Positions 1 to 10,633 of a stretch of 64,000 bases of DNA are shown piece after piece. Position numbers and translations under genes: made by a program. The stretch comes from Platerodrilus igneus (taxonomy: Eukaryota > Arthropoda > Insecta > Coleoptera > Lycidae). A model generated the notes under the pieces. It ran no database searches, was not told the origin of the DNA, and saw only the letters and a list, made by a program, of their open reading frames with translations. The stretch covers positions 1,191,001-1,255,000 of the forward strand of contig JARFIW010001339.1 in the NCBI GenBank assembly GCA_036346225.1. The letters run 5' to 3'. Numbering within the stretch: the first letter of the stretch is position 1; each line of letters begins with the position of its first letter.

Positions 1-3000
1 CTGTTAAAATTTTTTTAATCGGATTGGTAGTTTCTGTGGTAGTAGGTTTTATATAAACCAACCCCTAAGGTGGAGGGGTTGAAAATCGTGCTGTTTTGGG
101 TGGTAGTTGCGTGGTAGTAGGATATCCGTTAAAATTTTTTAATCGGATTGGTAGTTTCTGTGGAGGAGTTTATATAAACCAACCCCCTAAGGGGAGGGGA
201 GTTGAAAATCGTGTTGTGTTGGGTGGTAGTTGCGTGGTAGTAGCGATATCTGTTGAAATTTTTTAATCGGATTGGTAGTTTCTGTGGTAGTGAGTTTATC
301 TAAACCAACCCCCTAAGGGAGGGGGTTGAAAATCGTGTTGTGTTGGGTGGTAGTTGCGTGGTAGTAGCGATATCCGTTGAAATTTTTAATCGGATTGGTA
401 GTTTCTGTGGTAGTGAGTTTTATAGAAACCAACCCCTAAGAGGGAGGAGAGGGTTGAAAATCGTGTTGTGTTGGGTGGTAGTTGCGTGGTAGTAGCGATA
501 TCCGTTGAAATTTTTTAATCGGATTGGTAGTTTCTGTGTGAAGTGAGTATTATATAAACCAACCCCTAAGGGGAGGGGTTGAAAATCGTGTTGTGTTGGG
601 TGGTAGTTGCGTGGTAGTAGCGATATCCGTTGAAATTTTTTAATCGGATTGGTAGTTTCTGTGGAGTGAGTATTATATAAACCAACCTCCCTAAGGGGAG
701 GGGAATTGAAATCGTGTTGTGTTGGGTGGTAGTTGCGTGGTAGTAGCGATATCCGTTGAAATTTTTTAATCGGATTGGTAGTTTCTGTGGAAGTGAGTAT
801 TATATAAACCAACCCCTAAGGTGGAGGGGTTGAAAATCGTGTTGTGTTGGGTGGTAGTTGCGTGGTAGTAGCGATATCCGTTGAAATTTTTTAATCGGAT
901 TGGTAGTGTCTGTGAGGAGGTTTATATAAACCAACCTCCCTAAGGAGGAGGGGATTGAAAATCGTGTTGTGTTGGGTGGTAGTTGCGTGGTAGTAGCGAT
1001 ATCCGTTGAAATTTTTTTAATCAGATTGGTAGTTTCTGTGGTAGTGAGTATTATATAAACCAACCCCCTAAGGGGGAGGGGATTGAAATCGTGTTGTGTT
1101 GGGTGGTAGTTGCGTGGTAGTAAGCGATATCCGTTGAAACTTTTTAATCGGATTGGTAGTTTCTGTGGTGTGAGTATTATATAAACCAACCCTACTAAAA
1201 GGGAGGGGTGAAAATCGTATTGTGTTGGCTGGTAGTTGCCTGGTAGTAGCGGTATCCGTTGAAATTTTTTTAATCGGATTGGTAGTTTCTGTTGAAGTGA
1301 GTATTATATAAACCAACCCCCTAAGGTGGAGGGGGGTTGAAAATCGCGCTGTTTTGGGTGGTAGTTGCGTGGTAGTAGGGATATCCGTTGAAATTTTTTT
1401 AATCGGATTGGTGGTGTCTGTGGCAGGGAGTTTTATATAAACCAACCTCCCTAAGGGGGAAGGGAAATTGTAAGTCGTGTTGTGTTGGGTGGTAGTTGCG
1501 TGGTAGTAGCGATATCCGTTGAAATTTTTTTAATCGGATAGGTAGTTTCTGTTGAAGTGAGTATTATATAAACCAACGCCCTAAGGTGGAGGGGGGTTGA
1601 AAATCGTGCTGTTGTGGGTGGTAGTTGCGTGGTAGTAGGGATATCCGTTAAAAATTTTTAATCGGATTGTTAGTGTCTGTGGCAGGGAGTTTTATATAAA
1701 CCAACCTCCCTAAGGGGGAAGGGGAATTGTAAATCGTGTTGTGTTGGGTGGTAGTTGCGTGGTAGTAGCGATATCCGTTGAAATTTTTTTAATCAGATTG
1801 GTAGTTTCTGTGGTAGTGAGTATTATATAAACCAACCCCCTAAGGGGGAGAGGGGATTGAAGATCGTGTTGTGTTGGGGGGTAGTTGCGTGGTAGTAACG
1901 ATATCCGTTGAAACTTTTTTTATTGGATTAGTAGTTTCTGTGGTAGTGGGTATTATATAAACCAACCTACTAAGAAGGGGGGGGGTGAAAATCGTATTGT
2001 GTTGGGTGGTAGGTAGTAGCGATATACGTTGAAATTTTTTTAATCGGATTGGTAGTTTCTGTTGAAGTGAGTATTATATAAACCAACCCCCTAAGGTAGA
2101 GGGGGGTTAAAAATCGCACTGTTTTGGGTGGTAGTTGCGTGGTAGTAGGGATATCCGTTGAAATTTTTTTAATTGGATTGGTAGTGTCTGTGGCAGGGAG
2201 TTTTATATAAACCAACCTCCCTAAGGGGGGGGGAATTGTAAATCGTGTTGTGTTGGGTGGTAGTTGCGTGGTAATAGCGATATCCGTTGAAATTTTTTTA
2301 ATCGGATTGGTAGTTTTTGTTGAAGTGAGTATTATATAAACCAACCCCCTAAGATGGAGGGGGGATGAAAATCGTGCTGTTTTGTGTGGTAGTTGCGTGG
2401 TAGTAGGAATATCCGTTGAAATTTTTTTAATCGGATTGGTAGTGTCTGTGGCAGGGAGTTTTATATAAACCAACCCTCTAAGGAGGGAGGGGCGGGTTGA
2501 AAATCGTGTTGTATTGGGTGGTAGTTGCGTGGTAGTAGCGATATCCATTGAACTTTTTTTAATCGGATTGGTTGTTTCTGTGATAGTGAGTTTTATATAA
2601 ACCAACTCCCCTAAAGGGGAGGGGGAATTGTAAGTCGTGTTGTATTGGGTAGGTATTTGCGTGATAGTAGCGATATCGGTTGAAATTTTTTTAATCGGAT
2701 TGGTAGTTTCTGAGGTAGTGAGTATTATATTAAGCAAACCCCTTAGGAGGGAGGGGGCGGGTTCAAGATCGTATTGTGTTGAGTGGTAGTTGCGTGGTAG
2801 TAGCGATGTCCGTTGAAATTTTGTTAAGCGGATTGGTAGTTTCTGTGGTAGTGAGTATTATATAAACCAACCCCCTAAGGAGGGAAGAGGGCTGGTTCAA
2901 AATTGTATTGTGTTGGGTGGTAGTTGCGTGGTAGTAGCAATATCTGTTGAAATTTTTTTAATCGGATTGGTAGTTTCTGTGGTAGTGAGTATTATATAAA

Positions 3001-3599
3001 CCAACCCCCTAAGGGGTTGGGGGGGATTGAAAATTGTGTTGTGCTGGGTGGTAGTTGCGTGGTAGTAGCGATATCCGTTGAACTTTTTTTAATCGGATTG
3101 TTAGTTTCTGTGGTAGTGAGTATTATATAAACCAACCCCCTAATAGGATAGAGGGGTTGAAAATCGTGTTGTATTGGGCGGAAGTTTCGTGGTAGTAACG
3201 ATATCCGTTGAAATTTTGTTAATCGGATTGGTAGTTTCTGTGGTAGTGAGTATTATATAAACCAACCCCCTAAGGAGGGAGGGGGGCGGGTTGAAAGTCG
3301 TATCGTTTTGGGTGGTAGTTGCGTGGTAGTAGCGATATCCGTTGAACTTTTTTTAATCGGATTGTTAGTTTCTGTAGTAGTGAGTATTATATAAACCAAC
3401 CCCCTAATAGGATAGAGGGGTTGAAAATCGTGTTGTATTGGGCGGAAGTTTCGTGGTAGTAACGATATCCGTTGAAATTTTGTTATTCGGATTGGTAGTT
3501 TCTGTGGTAGTGAGTATTATATAAGCCAACCCCCTAAGAAGGGAGGGGGGGGCGGGTTGAAATTCGTATTGTGTTGGGTGGTAGTTGCGTGGTAGTAGT
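1..3599. repeat. ~125-bp satellite, array part 1
   Basis: Head-to-tail tandem repeat, about 29 units of roughly 120-130 bp, cut by the window start. Each unit has a T-rich run followed by an ATCGGATTGGTAG box, a TATATAAACCAACC box, a C-run/G-run palindrome (CCAACCCC-CTAAG-GGGGAGGGGTTG type, variable in length) and a GTGTTGGGTGGTAGTTGCGTGG box. Units differ by point changes and by G-run length. Between about 1.27 and 2.46 kb two unit types alternate, giving a dimer of about 250 bp. A dimer is also duplicated near 3.07 and 3.32 kb. Because the unit is close to 126 bp, long minus-strand reading frames run through it; I regard these as by-products. The array ends at the BEL/Pao insertion. Confidence 0.97.
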
Positions 3600-4036
3600 T
3601 GATTAATGGGGGGTTAAGGAGATGATATAAATTGATAAAGATATGCTAATTACAGGGAAGGACCAATTGCTTTTTGCAAGCAATAACGATAGCAGTGGAG
3701 CGGTTATGTAATAACTACAACTACACCAAACTACTTAATAAAGGGTATAAATACCTTTTATCCTGTGCCGCTGGGGCAATAAACATTCACACACAAAGAG
3801 CTTCCGACGGACCACCAGTAACACGCTCGACCGGGTGATGGTGTCGCTTTCAAAAGCTTTCACACGACCGTCTTCTGCAAGGGTTCAGATGCGACTCGCT
3901 TCTGTAAAGGCTCGAGTACGACTGTCACTTCACGCACTCACTGCCGGTATATAATGTTTCACTGACAACTGTAGGATGCACGCACTGACGGTATTTATTG
4001 TCACAAAATACCGAATTGTTCGATGATGACGTAACA
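3600..4036 (-). repeat. BEL/Pao 3' LTR (left copy)
   Basis: 437-bp LTR beginning TGATTAATGG and ending GACGTAACA, so with TG...CA ends. It matches the right copy at 10196-10633 with only about three differences that I can see by eye (one A, one G and one C/T). The flanking satellite base pairs GTAGT (3595-3599) are repeated after the right LTR, giving a 5-bp target duplication as expected for BEL/Pao. A TATA-like GTATAAATACC lies inside at about 3747. The element reads on the minus strand, so this left copy is the 3' LTR. The G-rich minus-strand stretch just inside it (plus-strand 4037-4048) is a plausible polypurine tract. Confidence 0.95.
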
Positions 4037-4276
4037 TACCGCCCACCAAATTCATAGAATTTTGAAAAGGAGGGAAGTAGGTTGGGTGAAGGAAATCACA
4101 TGGGATTTGACCTTGCTAGGAAAACAGGTAACGAAAGATAGGGTGGTGCACTACAGCGAGCGATATTACCAACTATGCAAAAATAAAAATATATATGTAA
4201 ATAAGCAAATATGTAAAAATAATATACTACTATACATGTAAAAAATGTGTATATACATCTAAACATAAAAATAAAA

Positions 4277-6427
4277 TTAAAATACCGGTAGCGGTGCTAG
4301 TTTGACCAAAGGTCGTTTTAATGTGCCATGTGCAGTTTTGACTTCAGCAACACGTATAATACCGTCCGCACCGGGAAAGGTATTAATAATACGACCAAAC
4401 TTCCATTGAAGTGAAGAAAGCTGGTCGTCTTTGATGAGGACAATAGTGTCCTTTTCGACTTGTCGGACACCTACCTTAGAGTGCCATTTAACCTTCTGAG
4501 TGAGAGTATGTAAGTATTCATGGCTCCAGCGAGCCCAAAAATCTTGGTGGGGTTTTTGCAGGAGTTTCCACCTGCTCTTTAATGGTAAAACGTTGGTTGA
4601 ATGGTCTTCATCTGGTGGTGCAGAGAGAGGCTCCATAGTTAAGAAATGACCTGGTGTTAAGCAACGCAAGTCATTTGGATCCGAACTCAAAGCGCAGAGT
4701 GGCCTTGAATTTAGAACAGATTCAATTTGCGTAAGAACTGTGTAAAGTTCCTCAAACGTAAGTTTTTGTTCGCCGATTACGCGAGCTAGGTGTGTCTTTA
4801 CCGACTTAACACCGCTTTCCCACAAGCCACCGAAGTGAGGGGCGCTAGGTGGATTAAACGACCACTTTATCCTTTCTGAGGTTACTGCACTATGCAGATA
4901 ACTCGTAAGCTGACGATAGGCACCTACAAAATTAGTACCGCAATCGCTAAATATTTGGGAACAGCGTCCTCGACGTGCTATAAATCGTCGCAAAGCAGCA
5001 AGAAACGCGTCTGCCGACAAATCCGAAACAAGTTCAATATGTGCGGCCTTAGTGGCAAAACAAACAAAAATACAAATATAGGCCTTAAGAGATTTAGAGC
5101 CTCGTAGGCGGTTAGCCTTTATTAAAAGAGGGCCAGCAAAATCAACACCAACAATACTGAACGGTTTGATTTGGGTAATACGTGCTGCCGGTAGGTCTCC
5201 CATAGGAGGAGTTACCAGGACCGGTTTGGTACGAAAACATCTATGACATGATGATAAATAACTTCGGATTGAATTTTTAATAGAAAGGATCCAGAAATTC
5301 TGTTGGATAAGATACGCTGTGGTATTAACACCAGGATGGCAATACCTTTCATGAGTTGACAGAATGATAAGTTCGGTTAATCGGTGCCGCTGAGGCAATA
5401 ACGCAGGAAACTTTTCGGAATAGGAAAGCGAAGAATGTGTCAAGCGCCCACCTACTCTTAAGATGTTTTGTGGATCAACAAATGGAGAAAGTTTTCGCAA
5501 GCCTTTAGGTAATTTACGGTTTGCCTTAATCGAAGCTATTTCCTTTAAAAATGTAACATTTTGTACATGCAGGACGATAATCATGAGAGCATTGTGTAAT
5601 TCAATGTCTGTTAAGAGACCCGTATGACGTTGAGCCATGGGTTTAGAAAATCTATAAATGTAAGCCACGATGCCTTGGATTTTATATAACGATGAAAAGC
5701 GGCTTAGTAAAATGTCAATGACGTTTGGATCTGTTTGAGCGACAAATGTTAGGATCTTCTTTTCCGTAGTTACCTCAGCAATTGAGGTTGACAATGTTGG
5801 TTGAGGCGGCCACGAGTCACTAGGGTAGTGAAGCCATTCAGGCCCCGCCCACCATAGCGAACATGAAATAACCGCGCTTGGCATTAATCCCCGAGATGCA
5901 GGATCAGCCGGATTATGCGAAGATTTAATATAAAACCATCGGCTAGGTGCAATGATCTCTTGAATGTGGCTAACACGGTTTGCCACAAAAGTTTTCCAAC
6001 GAATAGGTGGAAAACGTATCCAAGTGAGAGCGACCGTAGAATCACTCCACGCTGAAACATCGGAGATGTCAATCAAGCCTTGATAAGAACGAATGGTAAA
6101 AGAAAGTAAATCGGTTAATAAAACGGCGGCACATAATTCCAAACGTGGAATTGAAATGCGCTTAATTGGAGCTACTTTTGTTTTAGCGGTTACAAATTGT
6201 ACAGTTATTTCTCCAGTAGTTTGATTTATAAACTGGAAATACACTACCGCTGCATACCCTACCTCGCTAGCATCGCAAAACCCATGCAAATGACAAGTAA
6301 AAGGATCCGAAGGGGGTAAACAACGTGGTAACTTTAATGACGATAATAACGGCAACTCTTCTTGATACTGCTGCCATTGAGACGAAATGTCTGCTGGTGG
6401 GATGTCATCCCAATTCAAACCTAACAT
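4277..6427 (-). CDS. pol: BEL/Pao Pol: RNase H and integrase part
   Basis: 716-residue open frame, the C-terminal part of a BEL/Pao polyprotein. The N-terminal third has the Pao-type RNase H region (GFCDASEVGYAAVVY, then IPRLELCAAVLL and WSDSTVALTWI). The HNPADPASRG motif that marks the end of this region follows. The integrase comes next: an H-H-C-C zinc region (HERYCHPG ... CHRCF), a core with D in VGVDFAGPL, D in FSDCGTNFVG and E in FGGLWESGVKSVK, then a C-terminal domain rich in W and K. It acts in cDNA integration. The frame is open, but the RT directly upstream is broken, so the ATG used here is not the true start of the protein. BEL/Pao assignment is firm. Confidence 0.93.
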   Translation of the reverse strand: MLGLNWDDIPPADISSQWQQYQEELPLLSSLKLPRCLPPSDPFTCHLHGFCDASEVGYAAVVYFQFINQTTGEITVQFVTAKTKVAPIKRISIPRLELCAAVLLTDLLSFTIRSYQGLIDISDVSAWSDSTVALTWIRFPPIRWKTFVANRVSHIQEIIAPSRWFYIKSSHNPADPASRGLMPSAVISCSLWWAGPEWLHYPSDSWPPQPTLSTSIAEVTTEKKILTFVAQTDPNVIDILLSRFSSLYKIQGIVAYIYRFSKPMAQRHTGLLTDIELHNALMIIVLHVQNVTFLKEIASIKANRKLPKGLRKLSPFVDPQNILRVGGRLTHSSLSYSEKFPALLPQRHRLTELIILSTHERYCHPGVNTTAYLIQQNFWILSIKNSIRSYLSSCHRCFRTKPVLVTPPMGDLPAARITQIKPFSIVGVDFAGPLLIKANRLRGSKSLKAYICIFVCFATKAAHIELVSDLSADAFLAALRRFIARRGRCSQIFSDCGTNFVGAYRQLTSYLHSAVTSERIKWSFNPPSAPHFGGLWESGVKSVKTHLARVIGEQKLTFEELYTVLTQIESVLNSRPLCALSSDPNDLRCLTPGHFLTMEPLSAPPDEDHSTNVLPLKSRWKLLQKPHQDFWARWSHEYLHTLTQKVKWHSKVGVRQVEKDTIVLIKDDQLSSLQWKFGRIINTFPGADGIIRVAEVKTAHGTLKRPLVKLAPLPVF

Positions 6428-7020
6428 CCACAGATGCTGGATTAGGCGTTTTGCAAAAAGTGTTAGTGGTGCTAAAATCCTAATGGATCATATATTCTGG
6501 TAACTTGCGAAAGTATGTTGCGCTTTGTACATATTGGGTTTAATGGTTTAACCCGAAATGAGAAAATATCTTCTGTAGGTGAACATTGAAGACCCAATAT
6601 TTTTATTGATTCGTCAGAATCGAAATCGAGTGAAGTATATTGGCAAAATCTGACGGAATGCCTTCCAAAATAGAAACTGAATTAGAACTCCATTTTCGAA
6701 GTTCAAAACCAGCCAAATGTAAAAGTCGGATAAGTTGATCTTTAATTTCGCGGGCCGATTGTATGGAATCTCCACCGGCGACGAAATCATCAATATATAG
6801 ATTTGACCGTATAGCCTCAGCGGCTAACGGAAACCTTTGCCTTCGTCAATGGCTAATTGCTGAAGAGTTTTAATGCTAGATAAGGCGATGACTTAATACC
6901 ATAGGTCACTGTATTAAGCTGATAAGTCTGAATGGGTTCTTCTGCGGAGAACCGCCAAACAATTAACTGAAACTTTCGATGTTTTCGGTAACCAAAATTT
7001 GTCGATACATTTGGCGAACA
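6428..7020 (-). pseudogene. BEL/Pao RT core, frameshifted
   Basis: Minus-strand reading shows the middle of the BEL/Pao reverse transcriptase spread over different frames. The motif YQLNTVTYGIKSSPYLA is in one frame (about 6845-6935) and the catalytic LYIDDFVAGG lies near 6795-6815. Several stops occur between this block and the RNase H frame. The YIDD box itself is intact. With 99% similar LTRs, these breaks must be recent, or they were present in a copy mobilised in trans, or they are assembly errors in a single-read region. Confidence 0.85.
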
Positions 7021-8599
7021 TCACAAGTAAAACGAAACGATGAGAGCGAAATTTAAGTAAGATTGACGAAATGTCATTTTGGAGACTAGGTCCAGCCAAT
7101 TGAGTGTCATTAAGTGACACGTTGTTTTTAACCTTTGCAGAGGCGTCAAAAACCACACGAATTTTAGAAGTATGACCTTCCTCTTTAAACACAGGGTGAT
7201 GGGGTAAAAAATAATTATCGTTCCCAACGGGCGGAGAATCGAGTAATGCCATATGACCCGCATCAAGATAGTCCTGCATGAAATTGTTGTATTGGGCGCG
7301 TAGCTCCGGTTGAGCATGCAATTTGCGCTCCAACGAAAATAGTCTTTTTTTAGCCATGTCAAAGGAATTATCAAAAACGGGCAAAGTATCGTTGAACAGT
7401 AACGCAACAATAAAACGACCGCTAGGGTCACGAGAAAACGTGTTTTCAAAAATCAAATCTGCCTTTTCTTCTTCTGGAGAAGTATAAGGCTTGGATGGAG
7501 TTCTTCTATCTCCCAAAACCGCCTTAGGGTCTGGTCGATAGGATCTTCTACAGAAGTAAAAATGCTTGGACAGTATCAGACTGCAAGCTTTTGTGGGACC
7601 AAGAATAGTCCAACCAAAAATTGTATTTATGGCGGCAGGCTGAAGAAATTTGCCATGTATAACACCGCCATTGATGATGAACGGATAAACATCTGCTCCA
7701 AGGAGCATGTCAATAGTTCCTGGAGAGTTCCAGGTCGGGTCTGCAAAGTGCAGGCCGCATAAGTGTTCCCAATTATTAGGAACTTCAACGCTAGGTAATT
7801 TGCCAGATATTGACGAAAGCACAAAAGTTGTGACTTCTAGTGATTTTTCAGAGTCTAACATAGAGCGAATGGTGCAGCTGACGGCACCCCTATTGACTGC
7901 TGAAGTTGTCTGCCCAAGTCCATAAATCGGAACTTGAGAACGTATGCGTGGAAGCCAAAGTTTGCTCACGCAGTCGTCTCGAATAAAGCTAGCTTGGGAG
8001 CCAGGGTCTAAGAGTACCCTGATCGGTTTGTATCTACCAGACCGGTCTTGAACTTCCACAACAGCAGTGGAGAGTAAGACAGTAACCCCAAGATTTGAAT
8101 TCGTCTGTGAAGACAAAACATTTGCCGGAATAGGAGAGGCTGACTGCGTCCTATTGGCATTTTTATGCATAGGTGTAGCGGTCGGTTCAGCTGAACGGCT
8201 AGAAGCAGGTTGCGATTCAAAATGTAGCAAGGTATGATGCGGCTTGGCGCAAGTTCGACAGGAATTATAAGATTTGCATTGCATGGACGCATGGTCTGTT
8301 CGTAAGCAATTTAAACAAAGGCGTAAGCGTTTGACAATGTCGAAACGTTCTGTCGGAGTTTTCTTTAGAAACGATTGACATCTATAAATTAAGTGATTGC
8401 CCTTGCAAGAAGGACAATGGTGCGAAAATGAATTCTTTGAGTCACTGGAGCTACTTGGTGTGTCCAGTGAGACTACGTTAGAAGAAACTCTTGGTTTAAA
8501 CTGAAACGCTGAGGATTTCTTAGGCACTGATGTGTGAGATGTATGGACAGTCGTCGAATAAGAAACAGGTGCGGTTGAAGAAAAGGTTTCCAACGCCAC
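6914..8599 (-). CDS. BEL/Pao Gag C-terminus, protease and RT N-terminus
   Basis: 561-residue frame. Residues 62-74 form a CPSCKGNHLIYRC knuckle, followed by CLNCLRTDHASMQC (about 95-108) and a third Cys/His cluster, the nucleic-acid-binding region of BEL/Pao Gag. The aspartic protease active site is at about residue 198 and reads LLDPGS where D[ST]G[AS] is expected, so one active-site-loop residue is changed. A spacer and the start of RT follow (GRFIVALLF, YFLPHHPVFK, KIRVVFDASAK). The last residues drift out of frame near 7015, just as the first RT Asp motif begins. At the 5' end the frame overlaps the Gag frame 8520-9440 with a shift near 8610. Confidence 0.92.
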   Translation of the reverse strand: MALETFSSTAPVSYSTTVHTSHTSVPKKSSAFQFKPRVSSNVVSLDTPSSSSDSKNSFSHHCPSCKGNHLIYRCQSFLKKTPTERFDIVKRLRLCLNCLRTDHASMQCKSYNSCRTCAKPHHTLLHFESQPASSRSAEPTATPMHKNANRTQSASPIPANVLSSQTNSNLGVTVLLSTAVVEVQDRSGRYKPIRVLLDPGSQASFIRDDCVSKLWLPRIRSQVPIYGLGQTTSAVNRGAVSCTIRSMLDSEKSLEVTTFVLSSISGKLPSVEVPNNWEHLCGLHFADPTWNSPGTIDMLLGADVYPFIINGGVIHGKFLQPAAINTIFGWTILGPTKACSLILSKHFYFCRRSYRPDPKAVLGDRRTPSKPYTSPEEEKADLIFENTFSRDPSGRFIVALLFNDTLPVFDNSFDMAKKRLFSLERKLHAQPELRAQYNNFMQDYLDAGHMALLDSPPVGNDNYFLPHHPVFKEEGHTSKIRVVFDASAKVKNNVSLNDTQLAGPSLQNDISSILLKFRSHRFVLLVMFAKCIDKFWLPKTSKVSVNCLAVLRRRTHSDLSA

Positions 8600-9440
8600 A
8601 TTGTTGGGTTAAAAAATATCTCAAATCCTCGAAATTAGGTATTTGCTTCGGATCCGATTGGAGTTCGAAGCGTTTTCTAGTGAACGGATCGAGTTTTTCT
8701 AAAAGCAAATCGACTAGAATAAAGTTCCAATGTTCAGTGGGAAACTTTAAGTTAGTTAGAACAGCAAGGTTCTCTGAAAAACAATCAATAAGTGCCCTAA
8801 GTTTCTTAGGGTCTTCTGATTTTAAAGGTGGAAAGTCTTTCATTGCTTTCCAATGCAAAGTTGCCAATAAACGCGGATTGCTAAATCGTTCACGCAAGGC
8901 ATTATATGAGATAATAAAATTATCCCCCGAAATGGGTACCGATTTAACGATTCTTAAAGACTCCCCGCTACAACAATTAATAAGGTGATTTAATTTTTCG
9001 ATATTGGTGAGTGACGCGTTATTATAGACCAGACTGTCAAATAAATCGATAAAGGACGCGAACTCAGTTACCTCATTCTTAAAGAGTGGGAGCTTTAACG
9101 GTACCAATTTTGATACCGTGCTGCTTGGAGCATTTTCGATGATTTGTGGTGCTTTCATTTCTTGCATCGTTTCGAGATGCAGCAGTATGCAAAAATAAGC
9201 GGAATCTACTTCCTTCCGTACAGCGTTGTAAGTTAATGATTCTACCTCGTCACATGAAGCTAAGACCGCAATTAAAATTTTGCTGAAATTTGTATAAAGG
9301 TCAGTTATTCCCCTTGTTTGAATAAAGAACAACGTTCTTAAACTTGGGTCACTTTGTATAGTATTACAAAGCTCAAACATTTCTATAATACGTGTTTTCA
9401 GTAATTGGAGTTCTACCACATGTGCCTTCTTCGGAGCCAT
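8520..9440 (-). CDS. gag: BEL/Pao Gag N-terminal part
   Basis: Gag of the BEL/Pao element (DUF1759-like). I take the ATG at 9440 (MAPKKAHVVEL); the frame stays open upstream to 9578, but that stretch looks like leader. The region with KLPLFKNEVTEFASFIDLFDSLVYNN and LNHLINCCSGESLRIVK is the usual conserved Gag core. The last about 25 residues (after FLTQQ) are out of frame: the continuing Gag sequence is in the next frame at 8599. One shift near 8610 separates them. It could be a mutation; I see no slippery heptamer that would argue for programmed frameshifting. Confidence 0.9.
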   Translation of the reverse strand: MAPKKAHVVELQLLKTRIIEMFELCNTIQSDPSLRTLFFIQTRGITDLYTNFSKILIAVLASCDEVESLTYNAVRKEVDSAYFCILLHLETMQEMKAPQIIENAPSSTVSKLVPLKLPLFKNEVTEFASFIDLFDSLVYNNASLTNIEKLNHLINCCSGESLRIVKSVPISGDNFIISYNALRERFSNPRLLATLHWKAMKDFPPLKSEDPKKLRALIDCFSENLAVLTNLKFPTEHWNFILVDLLLEKLDPFTRKRFELQSDPKQIPNFEDLRYFLTQQCGVGNLFFNRTCFLFDDCPYISHISA

Positions 9441-10195
9441 AGTGACTGTTATTGTGAAAGGCCTACAATAAAATGTTGTAAAACGGTACCGCTCAAGATG
9501 TACACTGAGAAATATTAAAATATTATGAGTTTGTTCAAAGCACGAAAAGGTAAGACAGCGTATAAACCAATAAATCACGTTTTATGACTAACGGTTCGTC
9601 AAACAAAGTGTTTAGATAAGATGTACCGCTTAACAACCCGAGCGGCTTTTACCATCAAAAGATCACAGGAAAGTTTAAAACATGTGGCTTAACATATTGC
9701 AAGAAAGATGCAGCTTAACGTGTTTGCAAGAAGCGTTCAGCTTTTACATTCTATTACCCTTTGCAGATGTTCAATATTTTACCGTAAACCGACTGAAAAG
9801 GTTGCATGTGATAGAAAACGTACAATAGCTTTTAAATACAAAGCAAATCCCTTTACCATTCTTGTTTAAGAAGTATAAGGCGACTATAATTTTCAGGTTG
9901 CTGTGCTTTATACCGCTAAAATAAATTTAAAACTGAAAACTGACAAATTTTATATTATGGATTTGTTTGTAATTAAAACGCTTGCTGGTTTCAATTACGG
10001 CGAAATCGCTTAATTTAATCTAAAGACAGTATAAATAATATTTACACATTTTAACCCGCTACATATGGAGCTTGAACACAAATTTAAAACTAAAATATTT
10101 AATTAATTAAAAAGCTCGCTGGAATGCAAAATAATATTTAATTTAGGACATGCGTATACCATAGACTGGTGAATTCGGATCGACTTTAGGACCAA
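9441..10195 (-). other. BEL/Pao 5' leader with primer-binding site
   Basis: Untranslated leader between the 5' LTR and Gag. Directly inside the LTR the minus strand reads T-TGGTCCTAAAGTCG (10181-10195). A TGG start one base from the LTR is the usual form of a primer-binding site complementary to a tRNA 3' end; I do not name the tRNA. The rest is AT-rich and has no other recognisable feature. Confidence 0.7.
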
Positions 10196-10633
10196 TGATT
10201 AATGGGGGGTTAAGGAGATGATATAAATTGATAAAGATATGCTAATTACAGGGAAGAACCAATTGCTTTTTGCAAGCAATAACGATAGCAGTGGAGCGGT
10301 TATGTAATAACTACAACTACACCAAACTACTTAATAAAGGGTATAAATACCTTTTATCCTGTGCCGCTGGGGGCAATAAACATTCACACACAAAGAGCTT
10401 CCGACGGACCACCAGTAACACGCTCGACCGGGTGATGGTGTCGCTTTCAAAAGCTCTCACACGACCGTCTTCTGCAAGGGTTCAGATGCGACTCGCTTCT
10501 GTAAAGGCTCGAGTACGACTGTCACTTCACGCACTCACTGCCGGTATATAATGTTTCACTGACAACTGTAGGATGCACGCACTGACGGTATTTATTGTCA
10601 CAAAATACCGAATTGTTCGATGATGACGTAACA
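10196..10633 (-). repeat. BEL/Pao 5' LTR (right copy)
   Basis: 438-bp partner of the LTR at 3600-4036, with the same TG...CA ends and about three differences. It is followed by GTAGT (10634-10638), the second copy of the 5-bp target duplication, after which the satellite resumes. The low divergence between the LTRs suggests a recent insertion. Confidence 0.95.

Noticed and set aside
420..2737. Repetitive minus-strand proteins (TTETTNPIKKIST type) as real genes
   Set aside because: They follow the ~126-bp satellite period, break at G-run length changes and have no independent start or regulatory context.
1..3599. CRISPR array
   Set aside because: There are no unique spacers between short repeats; the whole unit is repeated, and the context is eukaryotic.
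8610..8620. Programmed ribosomal frameshift between Gag and Pol of the BEL/Pao element
   Set aside because: I see no slippery heptamer, BEL/Pao elements usually have one frame, and other shifts in the same element are plainly mutational.
10270..10551. 93-residue plus-strand frame in the BEL/Pao LTR
   Set aside because: It lies wholly in the LTR, on the strand opposite to the element, with no recognisable domain.
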